From Dehalococcoidia bacterium (GTDB lineage Bacteria; Chloroflexota; Dehalococcoidia; GIF9; AB-539-J10), in NCBI GenBank assembly GCA_030621105.1, contig JAUXIH010000003.1, positions 1-26,319 on the forward strand: a stretch of 26,319 nucleotides of DNA, read 5' to 3'. How positions within the stretch are numbered: position 1 is the stretch's first letter; every line of letters starts with the position of its first letter. Under the pieces are notes generated by a model. It ran no database searches, was not told where the DNA came from, and saw only the letters and a program-made list of their open reading frames with translations. Position numbers and translations under genes: made by a program. Of this stretch, positions 7,265 through 15,721 are shown piece by piece.

Positions 7265-8932
7265 ATGAGAAGTGATGTTATAAAACGTGGTGTCGAGCGA
7301 GCGCCACACAGGTCTTTGCTGCGTGCTGTCGGTTGCTCTTCTACGGATTGGGATAAGCCCTTCATTGGAGTTATTAACAGCTACAGTGAGGTTGTCCCGG
7401 GGCATATACACTTGAGAACTATTTCGCGCGCAGTAAAAGAAGGGGTTCGAAGTCGGGGGGGAGTGCCCTTTGAAGTTAATGTGCCGATTATCTGTGATGG
7501 GATTGCCATGAACCACTTGGGCATGAAGTATAGCTTGCCCAGCAGGGAACTTATTGCTGATACCGTAGAAAGTTTAGTAGAAGCACATGCTTTTGATGCT
7601 CTGGTTTTTATCCCTAACTGCGATAAGGTTGTGCCTGGAATGTTGATGTCTGCTGCTCGGTTAAATCTACCATCTATCTTTGTTAGTGGGGGGCCCATGA
7701 TGGCGGGCAGGATTACCAAAGGGGGAGTTGTTAAGCCTGTGGACCTTAACTCTGTTTTCCTCGCTGTAGGCGAAGTTATCAATGGGAGTATGAGTGAGGC
7801 TGAGTTAGAGGATATTGAGGAAGTTGCCTGTCCTGGATATGGTAGCTGCTCTGGCATGTTTACTGCTAATACCATGAATTGTCTTGCTGAGGCGTTGGGT
7901 ATGGCTTTGCCTGGCAATGGGACAATACCGGCGGTACAAGCGCGACGTACTCATCTGGCTTATAAGGCTGGTGAGCAGATAATGGAAGTGCTAGCTCAAG
8001 ATATATGTCCTAGGGCAGTGATCACGCAGGAATCCTTGTATAATGCTTTTGCTGTGGACATGGCATTGGGGGGAAGTACCAACTCCGTGCTACATCTTAC
8101 CGCGATAGCTCACGAGGCTGGAATTCAGATTCCTTTATCTCTGGTGAATAGCATAAGTGAGCATGTACCCCATATATGTAAATTAAGTCCTGCTGGTGAT
8201 GATCATGTTGAGGATCTGGACTTAGCCGGTGGCATAATGGCAGTGATGCAAGAAATATCCCAACTGCTACATCTTGATGTTCAGACTGTACTAGATAAGC
8301 CTCTGGGTGAGGTCTTGGCAGGGGGTAAGGTAAAGAATAGAGATGTAATTAAGTCGGTAGCGCATCCTTATGCTATTACAGGAGGCCTTGCTATACTGTT
8401 TGGAAATTTAGCCCCGGATGGGGCAGTCGTAAAGAGTGCCGCAGTAGCTCGTGAGATGCTTGTCCATCGTGGTTCAGCAAGAGTGTTTGATAGTGAGGAG
8501 TTGGCTACTCAGGCAATTACGAGGAGAGAATTCAAGTCTGGTGATGTTATAGTTATCCGGTATGAAGGGCCACGCGGGGGGCCAGGTATGCGTGAGATGT
8601 TGACACCGACATCTCTGTTGAGTGGTATGGGGATGGACAGAGAGGTAGCCTTGATCACGGATGGACGTTTTTCTGGCGCTAGCCGTGGGGCTGCCATTGG
8701 GCATGTTTCTCCTGAAGCGGCAGAAAGAGGGCCAATAGCACTTGTTAGAGACGGTGATATTATCGTGATAGACATACCTAGCCATAAGTTGGAGATAGAG
8801 TTGGATCAAAGCGAAATAGGAAAACGCTTGGAAACATTACCTCTCTTTGAGTCCAAGGTTAAGTCTGGTTATCTCAAGCGATATGCAGACAGGGTTACCT
8901 CAGCTAGTACTGGAGCTGTATTTGTTGATTAG
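7265..8932 (+). CDS. ilvD: Dihydroxy-acid dehydratase
   Basis: IlvD dehydrates 2,3-dihydroxy acids to the 2-oxo acids that precede valine and isoleucine (and, through oxoisovalerate, leucine). I chose ATG 7265 (555 residues) over ATG 7250 because MRSDVIKRGVERAPHRSLL is the usual family N-terminus, GGAAG lies 8 nt upstream, and the predicted transcript starts near 7242. Iron-sulphur ligand candidates are Cys119 (PNCDKVVPGM) and Cys189/Cys195 (CPGYGSCSGMFTANTMNC). Other signatures are VPGHIHL, FVSGGPMMAG and, near the end, TDGRFSGASRGAAIGHVSPEA. The PGH rather than PCN motif resembles the E. coli-type enzyme. First gene of the branched-chain amino-acid operon. Confidence 0.96.
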   Translation: MRSDVIKRGVERAPHRSLLRAVGCSSTDWDKPFIGVINSYSEVVPGHIHLRTISRAVKEGVRSRGGVPFEVNVPIICDGIAMNHLGMKYSLPSRELIADTVESLVEAHAFDALVFIPNCDKVVPGMLMSAARLNLPSIFVSGGPMMAGRITKGGVVKPVDLNSVFLAVGEVINGSMSEAELEDIEEVACPGYGSCSGMFTANTMNCLAEALGMALPGNGTIPAVQARRTHLAYKAGEQIMEVLAQDICPRAVITQESLYNAFAVDMALGGSTNSVLHLTAIAHEAGIQIPLSLVNSISEHVPHICKLSPAGDDHVEDLDLAGGIMAVMQEISQLLHLDVQTVLDKPLGEVLAGGKVKNRDVIKSVAHPYAITGGLAILFGNLAPDGAVVKSAAVAREMLVHRGSARVFDSEELATQAITRREFKSGDVIVIRYEGPRGGPGMREMLTPTSLLSGMGMDREVALITDGRFSGASRGAAIGHVSPEAAERGPIALVRDGDIIVIDIPSHKLEIELDQSEIGKRLETLPLFESKVKSGYLKRYADRVTSASTGAVFVD

Positions 8933-8943
8933 GGGATTATGAC

Positions 8944-10638
8944 GTGAAAAAGACTGGTGCTCAAATTTTATGTGAGAGTTTAATTAAAGAAGGTGTCGAG
9001 GTTATCTTCGGCATACTTGGTGGTTCTGTATTGCCCATATATGATACTCTCCCTCAGTATCCCCAGCTTCGACATATACTGGTTAGGCATGAACAGGCAG
9101 CGGCTCATGCCGCTGATGGGTATGCCAGGATTACTCACAGGGCAGGGGTATGTTTGGCTACTTCTGGGCCGGGGGCTACCAACTTGGTAACTGGTATTGC
9201 TAATGCCTATATGGATTCTGTGCCTCTTGTAGCTATCACTGGTCAGGTAGCCTCTCCATTTATTGGTAAGGATGCCTTCCAAGAGATTGATATTACTGGT
9301 ATTACTCTCCCTGTGGTGAAACATAGTTATCTTGTTACTGACCCGGCAGATCTGGCTGGAGTTGTTAAGGAAGCCTTCTTTATAGCGCAGACGGGCCGTC
9401 CTGGTCCTGTGCTTATTGATATTCCCCGTGATGTGCAGGTGAATGAGGCTGAGTTCGTGTATCCTGATAAAGTTAACTTGCCAGGATATAAACTTAAGCC
9501 GCGTGTTAATGCAGCCCAGATCACAAAGGCAGCAGAGCTTATCAATGCTGCTGAGAGACCTGTAGTTATTGGTGGCAGAGGAATAATTATTTCTCAGGCT
9601 TATCAGGAGTTCAGGGAGTTTGTGGAGAAATCACAGATACCGGTAGTAACTACTTTGCTTGGTATTGGTTCTTTTCCTGAGAATCATGTACTAAGTTTTG
9701 GCATGTTAGGAATGCATGGTATGGCTTATGCTAACATGGCAGTGCAGAATGCTGATCTTATTATCGCCATTGGCATGAGATTTGACGATCGCGCCACAGG
9801 GGATACCAGTACTTTTGCTCCGCAGGCACGCATTCTTCATATCGATATTGATCCTGCGGAGATAGGGAAAAACCTCCGTGTTGATATACCGATAGTGGGC
9901 GATATCAAAAATGTTCTTACCACACTAAATAAGAGAATTGATATAAAGGAACATGTGGCTTGGATTTCTCAGATCAACCAGTGGAAGCATGAGTATCCCT
10001 TGGTGGATGATAGAGAAGATGCTGGCCTTTTGCCGCAATATGTAATAAGTCGTATTTATGAACTTACCGAAGGTAAGGCAATCATGGTTACTGGTGTTGG
10101 GCAAAATCAGATGTGGGCCGCCCAATATTTTCAATATGTGAAACCCAATAGTTTTATCTCCTCGGGTGGTTTAGGAACGATGGGTTTTGAGCTTCCTGCA
10201 GCTATGGGTGTCAAAGTTGCTGCCCCTGATAGTGTAGTGTGGTCTATTGCAGGGGACGGGGGCTTTCAAATGACCATACAAGAGCTGGCCACCATATCTC
10301 AGGAGAATATCGCCATAAAGATTGCTATTATCAACAATAGTGCCTTGGGTATGGTACGGCAATGGCAAGAATTATTTTATAGCCGCCGTTATGTAGATAC
10401 GCTGTTATGGAATCCTGATTTTGTCAAGGTTTCGGAGGCGTATGGTATTCCTGCTCTTAAGGTGACTCGCAAAGCAGAGGTGGTTCCGGCAATTCATAGT
10501 GCGTTGGACCATTCTGGTCCATTTCTTATCGACTTCAATGTTGAGAGGGAAGAGAACGTTTATCCTATGATAGTACCAGGTGCTGGTTTATCCAGTATTC
10601 TGACGTTGCCCAAAGTGAGCCAGGACAGTAGTTTCTAG
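8944..10638 (+). CDS. ilvB: Acetolactate synthase, large (catalytic) subunit
   Basis: The ThDP enzyme condenses two pyruvates to acetolactate (valine, leucine) or pyruvate with 2-oxobutyrate to acetohydroxybutyrate (isoleucine). The start is GTG 8944, 8 nt after AGGGG. Catalytic Glu50 lies in VRHEQAAAHAADGYAR; the middle FAD-associated domain and the C-terminal ThDP domain follow, the latter with GDGGFQM ending in INNSALGMVRQWQ, the ThDP motif. The length of 564 residues is normal. It lies 11 bp after ilvD and 25 bp before ilvN. In this operon 2-oxobutyrate probably comes from CimA and LeuBCD rather than threonine. Confidence 0.96.
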   Translation: MKKTGAQILCESLIKEGVEVIFGILGGSVLPIYDTLPQYPQLRHILVRHEQAAAHAADGYARITHRAGVCLATSGPGATNLVTGIANAYMDSVPLVAITGQVASPFIGKDAFQEIDITGITLPVVKHSYLVTDPADLAGVVKEAFFIAQTGRPGPVLIDIPRDVQVNEAEFVYPDKVNLPGYKLKPRVNAAQITKAAELINAAERPVVIGGRGIIISQAYQEFREFVEKSQIPVVTTLLGIGSFPENHVLSFGMLGMHGMAYANMAVQNADLIIAIGMRFDDRATGDTSTFAPQARILHIDIDPAEIGKNLRVDIPIVGDIKNVLTTLNKRIDIKEHVAWISQINQWKHEYPLVDDREDAGLLPQYVISRIYELTEGKAIMVTGVGQNQMWAAQYFQYVKPNSFISSGGLGTMGFELPAAMGVKVAAPDSVVWSIAGDGGFQMTIQELATISQENIAIKIAIINNSALGMVRQWQELFYSRRYVDTLLWNPDFVKVSEAYGIPALKVTRKAEVVPAIHSALDHSGPFLIDFNVEREENVYPMIVPGAGLSSILTLPKVSQDSSF

Positions 10639-10663
10639 TAGAATCTTCTGGAGGTAAGCATAG

Positions 10664-11152
10664 TTGTTGGTTGTTAAACATACGTTAGTCGCTTTAGTAG
10701 AGGATAAGCCGGGAGTACTTAATAGGATATCTAGCCTGTTTCGACGCCGGAATTTCAATATCGACAGCATTGCTGTGGGAAGCAGTGAGCAGCCAGGGTT
10801 TTCTCGCATGACTGTTGTTGTCAGGGGTGATTCTGCTGAAGTAGAGCAAGTTAGAAAACAACTTGACAAGTTGGTGAACGTAGTCCGGGTTTCTGATATA
10901 ACCTATGTTGCTATAGTAACCAGAGAGTTAGCTTTGATTAAGGTTAAGGCTACTGCCGCAACAAGAAGTGAAATTGCCCAGATTATTGATATCTTCCGGG
11001 CCAATATAATTGATGTTGCTGCTAATTCCCTTACGATTGAGGTTACTGGCGATGAGGAGAAGGTGGATTCTTTAATCAAGCTTCTTCGTGGTTTTGGTAT
11101 CAGGGAAGTTGTTAGAACAGGGAGGGTGGCGCTAACGCGTGGGAACGTTTGA
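10664..11152 (+). CDS. ilvN: Acetolactate synthase, small (regulatory) subunit
   Basis: This is the ACT-domain subunit that activates IlvB and carries valine feedback control. The 162-residue protein opens with the ACT pattern HTLVALVEDKPGVLNRISSL and FNIDSIAVG (about residues 6-37), and the second half (TRELALIKVKATAATRSEI) is the ALS small-subunit C-terminal domain. The start is a TTG: GGAGGT lies 8 nt before TTG 10664, and a second TTG directly follows it, so either may be used. No ATG is available before the conserved region. The length matches the short IlvH/IlvN class with one ACT domain plus C-terminal domain. Confidence 0.94.
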   Translation: MLVVKHTLVALVEDKPGVLNRISSLFRRRNFNIDSIAVGSSEQPGFSRMTVVVRGDSAEVEQVRKQLDKLVNVVRVSDITYVAIVTRELALIKVKATAATRSEIAQIIDIFRANIIDVAANSLTIEVTGDEEKVDSLIKLLRGFGIREVVRTGRVALTRGNV

Positions 11153-11176
11153 CATAATAATGAGGAAAGGGGTGAT

Positions 11177-12169
11177 ATGGCCAAGATATATTATGATAAA
11201 GATATCAAATTTGACGCAATAAAGGATGAGACTATTGGGATTGTTGGTTATGGTAGCCAAGGACATGCTCATGCACAAAACTTAAGAGATAGCGGGTGTC
11301 AAGTCATAGTTGCTAGCAGGCCAGGTGGTGTTGGGTGGAAAGCGGCGAAGCGAGATGGGTTTGATGTGATGATTGTAGATAAGCTAGCTCACAAGGCATC
11401 CATTATTGTAATGCTGGCGCCTGATACTTCTCAAAGGCAGATTTACCATGAATCAATTCAAGGAGAAATGTTGCAAGGCAAAACACTAATGTTTGCCCAT
11501 GGTTTTAATATTCACTATTCGCAGATTATACCCCCGCAAAATGTTGATGTTAGTATGATAGCTCCTAAGGCTCCGGGGCATATGGTACGCCAGGTCTTTA
11601 CTGAAGGTTCAGGAGTGCCATCTTTGGTGGCTGTTCACCAAGATGCTTCAGGAAGAGCGAAAGATATCGCCTTGGCCTATGCCAGGGGTATTGGTTCTGG
11701 GAGAGCTGGTGTTCTGGAAACAACTTTTGCTGAGGAGACTGAGACTGATTTATTCGGGGAGCAAGCAGTTCTTTGTGGGGGTGTTTCATCTTTGGTCAAA
11801 GCTGGATTTGAAACACTGGTCAATGCTGGTTACCAACCTGAGATTGCCTACTTTGAGTGTTTCCACGAGTTAAAACTTATTGTTGATCTTATGTATAAGG
11901 GTGGGTTGAGCTACATGCGTTATTCTATCAGCGACACTGCTGAATATGGAGACTATGTTAGGGGCCCGCGTATTATCAATAGTCGCGTTAAGGAAGAGAT
12001 GAGGCAAGTTCTAGGGGAGATTCAGGATGGTAGATTTGCCAAAGAGTGGATTTTGGAAGATCAGGCAGGGCGACCACAGTTCAATGCCTTGAAGCGGAAT
12101 GAAGCTCGTCACCCCATTGAGATCGTGGGGAAAAAACTTAGGAGCATGATGTCTTGGCTGAAAGCGTGA
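11177..12169 (+). CDS. ilvC: Ketol-acid reductoisomerase, class I
   Basis: The enzyme isomerises and reduces acetolactate or acetohydroxybutyrate to the dihydroxy acids used by IlvD. The 330-residue length is class I. The Rossmann loop is GYGSQGHA (residues 24-31); catalytic parts are AHGFNIHY with His near 108, MIAPKAPGHMVR, DLFGEQAVLCGG (metal-binding Asp and Glu) and FECFHELKLIVDLMYKGG. The cofactor loop at 48-54 reads RPGGVGW, lacking the serines usually found in R-x-G-S-x-S-W, so coenzyme preference is uncertain. A ribosome-binding site (GAGGAAAGGGG) precedes the ATG. Its last 16 bp overlap the next small gene. Confidence 0.95.
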   Translation: MAKIYYDKDIKFDAIKDETIGIVGYGSQGHAHAQNLRDSGCQVIVASRPGGVGWKAAKRDGFDVMIVDKLAHKASIIVMLAPDTSQRQIYHESIQGEMLQGKTLMFAHGFNIHYSQIIPPQNVDVSMIAPKAPGHMVRQVFTEGSGVPSLVAVHQDASGRAKDIALAYARGIGSGRAGVLETTFAEETETDLFGEQAVLCGGVSSLVKAGFETLVNAGYQPEIAYFECFHELKLIVDLMYKGGLSYMRYSISDTAEYGDYVRGPRIINSRVKEEMRQVLGEIQDGRFAKEWILEDQAGRPQFNALKRNEARHPIEIVGKKLRSMMSWLKA

Positions 12170-12378
12170 AAAAGGAAGTGAATATAGATAAGGGAAAAAG
12201 AGACATCGCCATTTGCGTCCTCATTATTGGCTCAGCAGTAGCAGCGATAGGTGGATGTCTTGCTAGTCTTGGAAATGTGGTAACCGAATGGATCATGGGA
12301 GGTTTAGTTGCCTTTATAGGTGGGCTCATATGTGGAATAGGTGGAAACTTACTCTCCATAGCTAAAAGAAAGCACTAA
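12154..12378 (+). CDS. Small glycine-rich protein with two membrane segments
   Basis: This 74-residue frame fills the whole space between ilvC and leuA. A TTG start at 12154 lies 9 nt after AGGAG; in-frame GTGs at 12166 and 12178 are alternatives. The sequence has a charged N-terminus (about residues 1-16), a first hydrophobic segment (IAICVLIIGSAVAAIGGCLA), a short polar turn, and a second segment (WIMGGLVAFIGGLICGIGGN) rich in G-x-x-x-G spacing that favours helix packing. It ends in a basic tail. I do not recognise the family. The ilvC overlap and 3-bp gap to leuA imply co-translation. It could be a transport or regulatory partner, but nothing shows this. Confidence 0.6.
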   Translation: MAESVKKEVNIDKGKRDIAICVLIIGSAVAAIGGCLASLGNVVTEWIMGGLVAFIGGLICGIGGNLLSIAKRKH

Positions 12379-12381
12379 GAA

Positions 12382-13911
12382 ATGGACAAAGTGATTATTT
12401 TTGATACCACTCTGAGGGATGGAGAACAATCAGCAGGTGCGAGCTTAAATGTTCCTGATAAACTAAAAATAGCCAAGCAACTGGATGAACTTGGAGTTGA
12501 TGTCATAGAAGCTGGTTTCCCTGCCAGCTCGCCCAGTGATTTCGAAGCTGTGCGTGCCATTGCCCGTGAAATTAGGAGACCTGTCGTTTGTGCGCTGGCT
12601 TCTGCTACTGACAAGGCAATAGATGCTGCCTGGGAAGCAATTAAAGAGGCTAAGCATCCTAGAATCCATGTTTTTCTCTCTGCATCGGATATTCATCTGT
12701 CTTACCAATTAAAGAAAAGCCGAGAGGAAGCATTGGAGATATGCCGTGTCATGGTCGCTCGGGCTAAATCCTATACAGATGATATTGAGTTTTCTCCTAT
12801 GGATGCCAGTCGTGCTGATCCTGATTATCTTTATCAGGTGCTGGAGGCAGTGATTGCTGCAGGGGCGACGACGGTGAATATTGCTGACACTGTAGGATAT
12901 GCTACCCCACAGGAATTTGGCAACTTGATTCAAGGAATCTTTTCCCATGTGTCCAGTATCAGTGAGGCTATCGTGAGTGTTCATTGTCATGATGACTTAG
13001 GGCTGGCCGTAGCTAACAGTATTGAGGCAATAACAAGGGGCGCCCGCCAGGTGGAGTGTACTGTGAATGGGATAGGAGAGCGAGCGGGCAACGCTTCTTT
13101 GGAAGAGGTTGTCATGGTACTGAAAACTCGCCGAGATTTTTTCCACCTGAATACTGGTGTTGACACCAAGCAAATTTACAAGACCAGTCGCTTGGTGAGT
13201 GATCTCACCGGTTTTCCTGTCCAACCTAATAAGGCTATCACAGGGGCTAACGCTTTTCGTCATCAATCAGGAATTCACCAGGATGGATTATTAAAGAGGG
13301 CTATAACTTATGAGATCATGGATCCTAGATCGGTTGGTTTCCCTTCCAGTAGCCTGGTGTTAAGTAAACTAAGTGGTAAGCATGCCTTCAGGGAACGATT
13401 GTCTGAGCTTGGCTATAATTTGCAAGAAGATGTTTTGGACCGTACCTTTCGCGATTTTAAGGTCCTGGCTGATAAAAGACAAGAGATTACGGATCGTGAT
13501 ATAGAGTCCCTTGTGGCTGAGGACCTCCGCACTGCCACTGAGGTCTATCACCTAGATCATGTTGCTGTTTCTTGTGGTAGTTATAGTTTACCCACAGCTA
13601 CTGTTAGGCTGATTGGAGCTGATGGGAAGAGCTTTGCCGATGCTGCGCTGGGTGCAGGGCCTGTAGATGCAGTTTATAAGGCAATTAACCGTATAGTTGG
13701 TGTACCGAATAAGCTTATTGAGTTTACTATCAGGTCTGTTACTGAGGGCATTGATGCTATTGGCGAGGTACTGATTCGAATTGAAAGTGATGGCATTACC
13801 TACACTGGACGTGGAGCTGATACTGATATCCTTGTGGCGAGTGCCAAGGCATATATGAATGCACTTAATAGGCTTCTTGCTTCTCGGCAGACAGGCCAGG
13901 AGAACTCGTAG
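12382..13911 (+). CDS. leuA: 2-Isopropylmalate synthase
   Basis: LeuA condenses acetyl-CoA with 2-oxoisovalerate, the committed step of leucine synthesis. The 509-residue protein starts IIFDTTLRDGEQSAGASLN, the DRE-TIM signature with catalytic Arg and metal-binding Asp. It has the second metal-binding motif VHCHDDLGLAVANS, then ECTVNGIGERAGNASLEEVV, and a C-terminal LeuA regulatory domain (about 370-505) where leucine normally feeds back. SGIHQDGLLK lies in the linker. That N-terminal subfamily pattern and full-length regulatory domain separate it from the CimA paralogue later in the operon. Only a weak ribosome-binding site (AAGAA) precedes the ATG, fitting coupling to the small gene 3 bp upstream. 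Confidence 0.94.
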   Translation: MDKVIIFDTTLRDGEQSAGASLNVPDKLKIAKQLDELGVDVIEAGFPASSPSDFEAVRAIAREIRRPVVCALASATDKAIDAAWEAIKEAKHPRIHVFLSASDIHLSYQLKKSREEALEICRVMVARAKSYTDDIEFSPMDASRADPDYLYQVLEAVIAAGATTVNIADTVGYATPQEFGNLIQGIFSHVSSISEAIVSVHCHDDLGLAVANSIEAITRGARQVECTVNGIGERAGNASLEEVVMVLKTRRDFFHLNTGVDTKQIYKTSRLVSDLTGFPVQPNKAITGANAFRHQSGIHQDGLLKRAITYEIMDPRSVGFPSSSLVLSKLSGKHAFRERLSELGYNLQEDVLDRTFRDFKVLADKRQEITDRDIESLVAEDLRTATEVYHLDHVAVSCGSYSLPTATVRLIGADGKSFADAALGAGPVDAVYKAINRIVGVPNKLIEFTIRSVTEGIDAIGEVLIRIESDGITYTGRGADTDILVASAKAYMNALNRLLASRQTGQENS

Positions 13912-14318
13912 TGAGTTTTCAGCTGGAGATTGTGCTGCGCCTGCTTTTGGCCAGTGCCCTGGCATCTGCTGTAGGGTATCAGCGGGAAACAGCTGGTAAA
14001 GCAGCAGGATTACGAACCCATGTGTTGATTGGCATGGGTGCTGCCTTGTTTACCATAGTTTCCATGTATGGCTTTGCTGGCAGTGCCGTTGATCCCTCCA
14101 GGGTTGCTGCTGGAGTAGTAGCTGGAATGGGTTTTATTGGTGCTGGTGTTATATTCCGTGGCATGCGCTCTGAAGGGGTAGCGGGGCTTACCACCGCATC
14201 CTGCCTGTGGGCAACTGCTGCTGTAGGGCTGGCGGTGGGGGCAGGGCTATATCTCTTTGCCATTGTTGCTACCCTCATTGCTGTGATTGTGCTGAGTCTG
14301 CCTAAGGTTAAAGGTTAA
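13911..14318 (+). CDS. MgtC/SapB family membrane protein (short form)
   Basis: The 135-residue protein carries the MgtC/SapB core: GYQRETAGKAAGLRTHVLIGMGAALF, GVVAGMGFIGAGVIF and GLTTASCLWATAAVGLAVGAG. About four hydrophobic segments are visible (near 4-22, 34-54, 66-84 and 92-131). The soluble ACT-like C-terminal domain of Salmonella MgtC is absent. Family members have been linked to magnesium limitation and to regulating other membrane proteins, but the biochemical role is unsettled. The start is GTG 13911, sharing one base with the leuA stop and preceded by AGGAG, so translation is coupled. Its place in the middle of a leucine operon is unexpected. Confidence 0.88.
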   Translation: MSFQLEIVLRLLLASALASAVGYQRETAGKAAGLRTHVLIGMGAALFTIVSMYGFAGSAVDPSRVAAGVVAGMGFIGAGVIFRGMRSEGVAGLTTASCLWATAAVGLAVGAGLYLFAIVATLIAVIVLSLPKVKG

Positions 14319-14345
14319 AGAATAAGAGAAAAAGGCTTACGTGGC

Positions 14346-15626
14346 GTGAATTTATCTGAAAAGATACTGGCAGTTCATACAGGTAAGACGGAAGTCCACC
14401 CAGGAGAATTTATTAATGCTAGTGTGGATTTAGTTTTATCCAATGACATCACTGCGCCTCTAGCGATAAAGGAATTCCATCGACTGGGGGCAAAGAAGGT
14501 GTTTGATAGCGCCAAGGTTGTTATGGTACCAGACCATTTTGTTCCCAATAAGGATATACCATCTGCAGAGCAGGCGAAGATGATGCGAGAGTTTGCTATA
14601 GAACAAGGGCTGGTTTATTTTGAAGTTGGCCGTTCAGGGATAGAGCATGTGTTGTTACCTGAGCAGGGACTTGTTCGGCCCGGTTTGGTTATCGTAGGGG
14701 CGGACTCTCATACCTGCACTTATGGAGCCTTGGGCGCCTTTGCCACAGGCATGGGTTCTACTGATATTGCAGTGGCTATGGCTACGGGTGAGATATGGAT
14801 GAAGGTGCCTCCTACTATTAAATTTGTTTATCATGGGCAGTTGTCCCAGTGGGTTAGTGGGAAAGATCTTATTCTTTATACCATTGGGGACATCGGAGTG
14901 GATGGTGCTTTATATTCAGTCATGGAATTCACTGGTGAGAGTATGGAGGAACTGCCTATAGATGGGCGTTTTACTATGGCAAATATGGCTATCGAAGCTG
15001 GGGCAAAGGCCGGCATTTTTCATGTAGATGCCGAGACTTATAACTATCTCCGGTATGTGGCGGGAATTAAAGTAATGCCTGATGATTTCAGGTCAATGGA
15101 GTTAGCTCAAGCAAGCGATGACGCAGACTACGCTGATGTTGTAGAGTATGATGTAACAAGAATTGAACCCCAAGTAGCCTTTCCCTCCCTTCCATCTAAC
15201 ATTAAGCCAGTTAGTCAATCTGGAGGGATTAGTCTGGATCAGGTAGTAATAGGGGCTTGTACCAATGGGCGAATTAGTGATTTGCGAGTGGCAGCAGAAT
15301 TATTGCGAGGAAGGCGGGTAAACCAGCGATTAAGGTGTATTGTCATTCCTGGATCCCAGCGGGTATACCTGGAGGCACTTAAAGAGGGCTTAATAGAGGT
15401 TTTTATCCAGGCGGGGGCTGTGGTTAGTACCCCAACATGTGGTCCTTGCCTGGGGGGGCATATGGGGGTCTTGGCTGCGGGTGAGCGTTGTCTATCTACC
15501 ACAAATCGAAACTTTGTTGGTAGGATGGGAAGCCCTCAATCTGAGGTTTATCTGTCCAGTCCGGCAGTGGCTGCAGCCAGTGCTGTTGCAGGAAGAATTG
15601 TGCATCCGAGCGAGATCGGTAGCTGA
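14346..15626 (+). CDS. leuC: 3-Isopropylmalate dehydratase, large subunit
   Basis: With LeuD this aconitase-family protein isomerises 2-isopropylmalate to 3-isopropylmalate; in an operon with cimA it probably also isomerises citramalate to 3-methylmalate. The 426-residue length is that of the archaeal/HacA-like type, shorter than E. coli LeuC (about 466). The 4Fe-4S ligands are Cys305 (GACTNGR), Cys365 and Cys368 (TCGPCLGGHMG), and the ADSHTCTYGALGAFATGMGS segment lies at 119-138. The start is GTG 14346, with AAAGG 10 nt upstream. It follows the mgtC-like gene by 27 bp; a 95-bp gap precedes leuD. Confidence 0.95.
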   Translation: MNLSEKILAVHTGKTEVHPGEFINASVDLVLSNDITAPLAIKEFHRLGAKKVFDSAKVVMVPDHFVPNKDIPSAEQAKMMREFAIEQGLVYFEVGRSGIEHVLLPEQGLVRPGLVIVGADSHTCTYGALGAFATGMGSTDIAVAMATGEIWMKVPPTIKFVYHGQLSQWVSGKDLILYTIGDIGVDGALYSVMEFTGESMEELPIDGRFTMANMAIEAGAKAGIFHVDAETYNYLRYVAGIKVMPDDFRSMELAQASDDADYADVVEYDVTRIEPQVAFPSLPSNIKPVSQSGGISLDQVVIGACTNGRISDLRVAAELLRGRRVNQRLRCIVIPGSQRVYLEALKEGLIEVFIQAGAVVSTPTCGPCLGGHMGVLAAGERCLSTTNRNFVGRMGSPQSEVYLSSPAVAAASAVAGRIVHPSEIGS

Positions 15627-15721
15627 CCTTTACATAATGTTAGAAGAAATACCAAGGATAAAGGCCAAAGCGGTTGCTCTCTCAAGCGAAATTTCATTAG
15701 GGAGGATTCGAATAGATAATC

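Noticed and set aside
7381..7917. Antisense open frame of 178 codons opposite ilvD.
   Set aside because: Reflects codon structure of the conserved IlvD gene on the other strand; no ribosome-binding site or domain pattern.
13588..13965. Antisense open frame of 125 codons opposite leuA and mgtC.
   Set aside because: It is a shadow of strongly supported genes, has low-complexity composition and resembles no family.
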